Positions 62,025 to 64,000 of a stretch of DNA of 64,000 nt are shown here, piece by piece. A program made the position numbers and the translations under genes. Source of the stretch: Lewinellaceae bacterium (GTDB taxonomy: Bacteria > Bacteroidota > Bacteroidia > Chitinophagales > Saprospiraceae); the NCBI GenBank assembly GCA_020636155.1, contig JACJYM010000002.1, forward strand, positions 124,001 to 188,000, written 5' to 3'. Under the pieces are notes generated by a model. It saw only the letters and a list, made by a program, of their open reading frames with translations. It did no database searches and was not told the origin of the DNA. Within the stretch, counting starts at the first letter, position 1; every line of letters starts with the position of its first letter.

Positions 62025-63692
62025 GTGCATTGGATTGATTGGTTAGTATTGGGCTGTACGATAGGGATTATCGTGGCTTATGGCACATGGAAGACTCGCA
62101 GCCAAAACAACCTCGATTCTTACATTAAGGGGAACAATGATTTGCCCTGGTGGATGGTCGGATTATCTGTGATGGCGACTCAAGCCAGTGCCATTACTTT
62201 CATTTCTACTCCGGGGCAAGCATACCATGATGGAATGGGATTCGTTCAGTTTTATTTTGGATTACCCATAGCTATGGCAATCATAAGCCTGTTTTTCATA
62301 CCGATTTATCACAAGTTAAAAGTTTTTACAGCGTATGAATACTTAGAATGTCGGTTTGATAAGAAGACACGGACATTTGCTGCGGTGATTTTTTTAATAC
62401 AAAGAGGGATGGGAGCTGGTATTACCATCTATGCTCCGAGTATAATATTGGCAACGATTTTTGGTTGGAATCTCAACATACTCAATGTGGTGATAGGTGT
62501 TTTGGTCGTAATATATACAATAAGTGGAGGGACAAAAGCGGTGGCCGTGACCCAAAAATATCAAATGTTAATCATTATGATGGGATTAGTTCTGGCATTT
62601 ATCACGATATTGAAAATGCTGCCAGATGGCGTAGGACTCAATGAATCTCTGAAGATCGCCGCTATGGGTGACAAGCTGAATATTCTTGATTTCGATATGG
62701 ATATGTCTAAGAGATATACATTTTGGTCAGGAATCACGGGAGGAACATTTTTGGCTTTAGCTTATTTTGGAACGGATCAGAGTCAGGTGCAACGCTATTT
62801 AGCAGCCAAATCGGCATCAGAAAGTCAAAAGGGACTTTTATTTAATGGGCTTTTTAAAGTGCCGTTGCAATTTTTCATTCTATTGACGGGAGTGATGGTA
62901 TTTGTTTTTTATCAATATCATAAGGCTCCTATATTTTTCAATCAAGCCGTACTTGACCTCATGGAAGAGACGCCTTACAGCGAAGATTTGCATGCTATAG
63001 AATCCGACTATTCGCAGGTGTATGTTGCACGTCAGAAACTTTTAGAGAATCAGAAGGATGTGAATATTTCCACTGAAATGAAAAAGCTTAATCTGCAAGA
63101 AATGTATTTGAGAAATCAAGCCAAGGATTTGATTTCCCAAGCATTGCCTGATGTAGAGACCAATGACAAGGATTATGTGTTTATCAGCTTTATATTGAAA
63201 TATTTTCCTGTTGGGCTCATAGGCTTGCTTATGGCAGTAATTTTAAGTGCGGCTATGTCGAGTACTGCTTCGGAGATTAACTCTTTAGGGACGATTAGCC
63301 TCATGGATTTATACCTGTCACATAGAGAAATGGAGATGCCTGAATCACATAAAATACGACTGGGAAAATGGTTTACTTTTGGGTGGGGAATCGTGGCTAT
63401 CGCATTTGCTTGTGTGGTAAGTCTTGCGGAAAATTTGATTCAACTGGTCAATATCATCGGATCAATTTTCTACGGAACTGTATTGGGATTGTTCTTAATA
63501 GGTTTCTTTATTAAAAAAGTGAAAGCCAAATCGGCATTTATCTCAGGGGTGACTGTTCAGGTGTTGGTAATCTTAATTTTTGTATTGAGCTCAGTTGGAT
63601 ATTTCACTATTGGGTATCTTTGGTTGAATGCAATCGGGTGTTTGGGAGTTATCGCCATGGCTTTGATTCTAGAAACAATTAAGATTAAATAA
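62025..63692 (+). CDS. Sodium:solute symporter (SSS family), GTG start
   Basis: 555 residues with about 14 transmembrane helices. N-terminus HWIDWLVLGCTIGIIVAYGTWK, SSS signatures GNNDLPWWMVGLSVMATQASAITFISTPGQAY and FGTDQSQVQRYLAAKSASES, and LSAAMSSTASEINSLGTISLMDLY. GTG 62025 is the only start fitting this N-terminus; the ATG 17 nt upstream is in another frame. An inserted charged region near residues 310-380 is between helices. It imports sugars, sialic acid or organic acids with Na+; substrate not visible. Confidence 0.9.
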   Translation: MHWIDWLVLGCTIGIIVAYGTWKTRSQNNLDSYIKGNNDLPWWMVGLSVMATQASAITFISTPGQAYHDGMGFVQFYFGLPIAMAIISLFFIPIYHKLKVFTAYEYLECRFDKKTRTFAAVIFLIQRGMGAGITIYAPSIILATIFGWNLNILNVVIGVLVVIYTISGGTKAVAVTQKYQMLIIMMGLVLAFITILKMLPDGVGLNESLKIAAMGDKLNILDFDMDMSKRYTFWSGITGGTFLALAYFGTDQSQVQRYLAAKSASESQKGLLFNGLFKVPLQFFILLTGVMVFVFYQYHKAPIFFNQAVLDLMEETPYSEDLHAIESDYSQVYVARQKLLENQKDVNISTEMKKLNLQEMYLRNQAKDLISQALPDVETNDKDYVFISFILKYFPVGLIGLLMAVILSAAMSSTASEINSLGTISLMDLYLSHREMEMPESHKIRLGKWFTFGWGIVAIAFACVVSLAENLIQLVNIIGSIFYGTVLGLFLIGFFIKKVKAKSAFISGVTVQVLVILIFVLSSVGYFTIGYLWLNAIGCLGVIAMALILETIKIK

Positions 63693-63722
63693 AAATTAAA
63701 TTAATAAAAGTTTCAAAAAATA

Positions 63723-63752
63723 TTGAAAATAATAAAAATTTGATTACTTTTG
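63723..63752 (+). promoter_or_regulatory. Promoter of the gbsR-like gene (TTG-N19-TACTTTTG)
   Basis: TTG at 63723-63725 and TACTTTTG at 63745-63752, exact consensus with 19-bp spacer. The ATG at 63757 is only 4 nt after the -7 element, so the transcript is probably leaderless. Confidence 0.7.
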
Positions 63753-63756
63753 CACC

Positions 63757-64000
63757 ATGAGATTAGAAGAAGCTAAAAAGAGATTCATAGATAGCTGGGG
63801 TGCATTAGCAACTCAGTGGGGTATCAACAAAACCATGGCACAGATACATGCTTTATTGATGATTACACCAGAAGCCTTATCAGTAGAGGATATCATGGAG
63901 GAATTGCATATATCTCGCGGCAATGTCAGCATGAATTTAAGAGAATTGATGAATTGGGGGATAGTGTTTAAGGAGTTCAAATCAGGAGAAAGAAAGGATT
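63757..64000 (+). CDS. GbsR/MarR-type transcriptional regulator (partial, runs off the right edge)
   Basis: 81 codons are visible from ATG 63757 (MRLEEAKKRFIDSWGALATQ) to the edge. The WGINKTMAQIHALLMITPEALSVEDIMEELHISRGNVSMNLRELMNWGIV segment is the winged-helix DNA-binding region of Bacteroidota GbsR-like proteins, whose known relatives control choline/glycine-betaine or cell-envelope genes. The start is fixed by the conserved N-terminus and the immediate promoter. Targets unknown. Confidence 0.87.
   Translation, partial: MRLEEAKKRFIDSWGALATQWGINKTMAQIHALLMITPEALSVEDIMEELHISRGNVSMNLRELMNWGIVFKEFKSGERKD

Noticed and set aside
1..64000. tRNA or rRNA genes
   Set aside because: None recognised on reading either strand; no cloverleaf or 16S/23S signature seen.

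Overview
The window (about 37% GC by eye, AT-rich spacers) comes from a Bacteroidota chromosome, most likely Saprospiraceae or a close relative. The support is a complete type IX secretion (T9SS)/gliding core, porP-gldKLMN, several secreted proteins with T9SS C-terminal sorting domains, giant cysteine-rich SprB/HYR-type adhesins, and promoters of the Bacteroidota type (TTG, 19-20 bp, TAnnTTTG). The family-level placement is inference. No rRNA, tRNA or CRISPR was seen.

Layout. 1-1.1 kb: 5' part of a secreted adhesin on the minus strand. 1.4-5.1 kb: rbfA, a Ppx/GppA phosphatase, a lipoprotein, a PorT-like barrel, a small conserved protein and a PhnP-like metallo-hydrolase. 5.1-10.9 kb: T9SS genes porP, gldK, gldL, gldM, gldN; porP and gldK have near-identical promoters. 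10.9-14.4 kb: a compact minus-strand operon of three glycosyltransferases. 14.6-23.3 kb: beta-helix lipoprotein, nhaD, recG (TTG start), ettA and a two-gene coiled-coil/PspA-like membrane pair. 23.6-31.4 kb: one 2605-residue T9SS adhesin. 31.5-35 kb: a thioredoxin, a small membrane protein and a penicillin-acylase-type hydrolase, with a repeated leader element. 35.2-41.7 kb: two tandem copies of a lipoprotein/T9SS-cargo cassette, followed by stem-loop repeats. 41.7-55.3 kb: mostly housekeeping and envelope genes (yaaA, DUF1573, fused 2-oxoacid dehydrogenase E1, trmN6, di-heme peroxidase, SPOR-domain protein, M14 peptidase, metal-binding lipoprotein, tilS). 55.4-57.9 kb: a third cassette on the minus strand. 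58-64 kb: mazG, an NqrM-like protein, a PIG-L deacetylase, a sodium/solute symporter and the start of a GbsR-type regulator.

The most notable system is the cassette present three times: a lipoprotein gene, a stem-loop, then a T9SS-sorted protein. In every copy a short tandem repeat lies just after the start codon, within or before the signal-peptide codons (8-bp units CCCAACAA and AAACAACC, and a 4-bp unit TTTC). In every copy the start codon is out of frame with the body as sequenced, and a change of one repeat unit restores a complete lipoprotein signal peptide. After that correction the two 8-bp copies give signal peptides that align almost residue for residue. This is the pattern expected of phase-variable (contingency) surface lipoproteins coupled to T9SS cargo. 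Two of the lipoproteins look paralogous yet carry different repeat units. The two tandem cargo proteins share a nearly identical sorting domain and the same downstream repeat block.

Other points of interest are a conserved leader with a micro-ORF upstream of two unrelated minus-strand genes, a membrane-anchored PspA/ESCRT-III-like protein with a coiled-coil partner, TTG-started recG and trmN6, and a probably leaderless gbsR.
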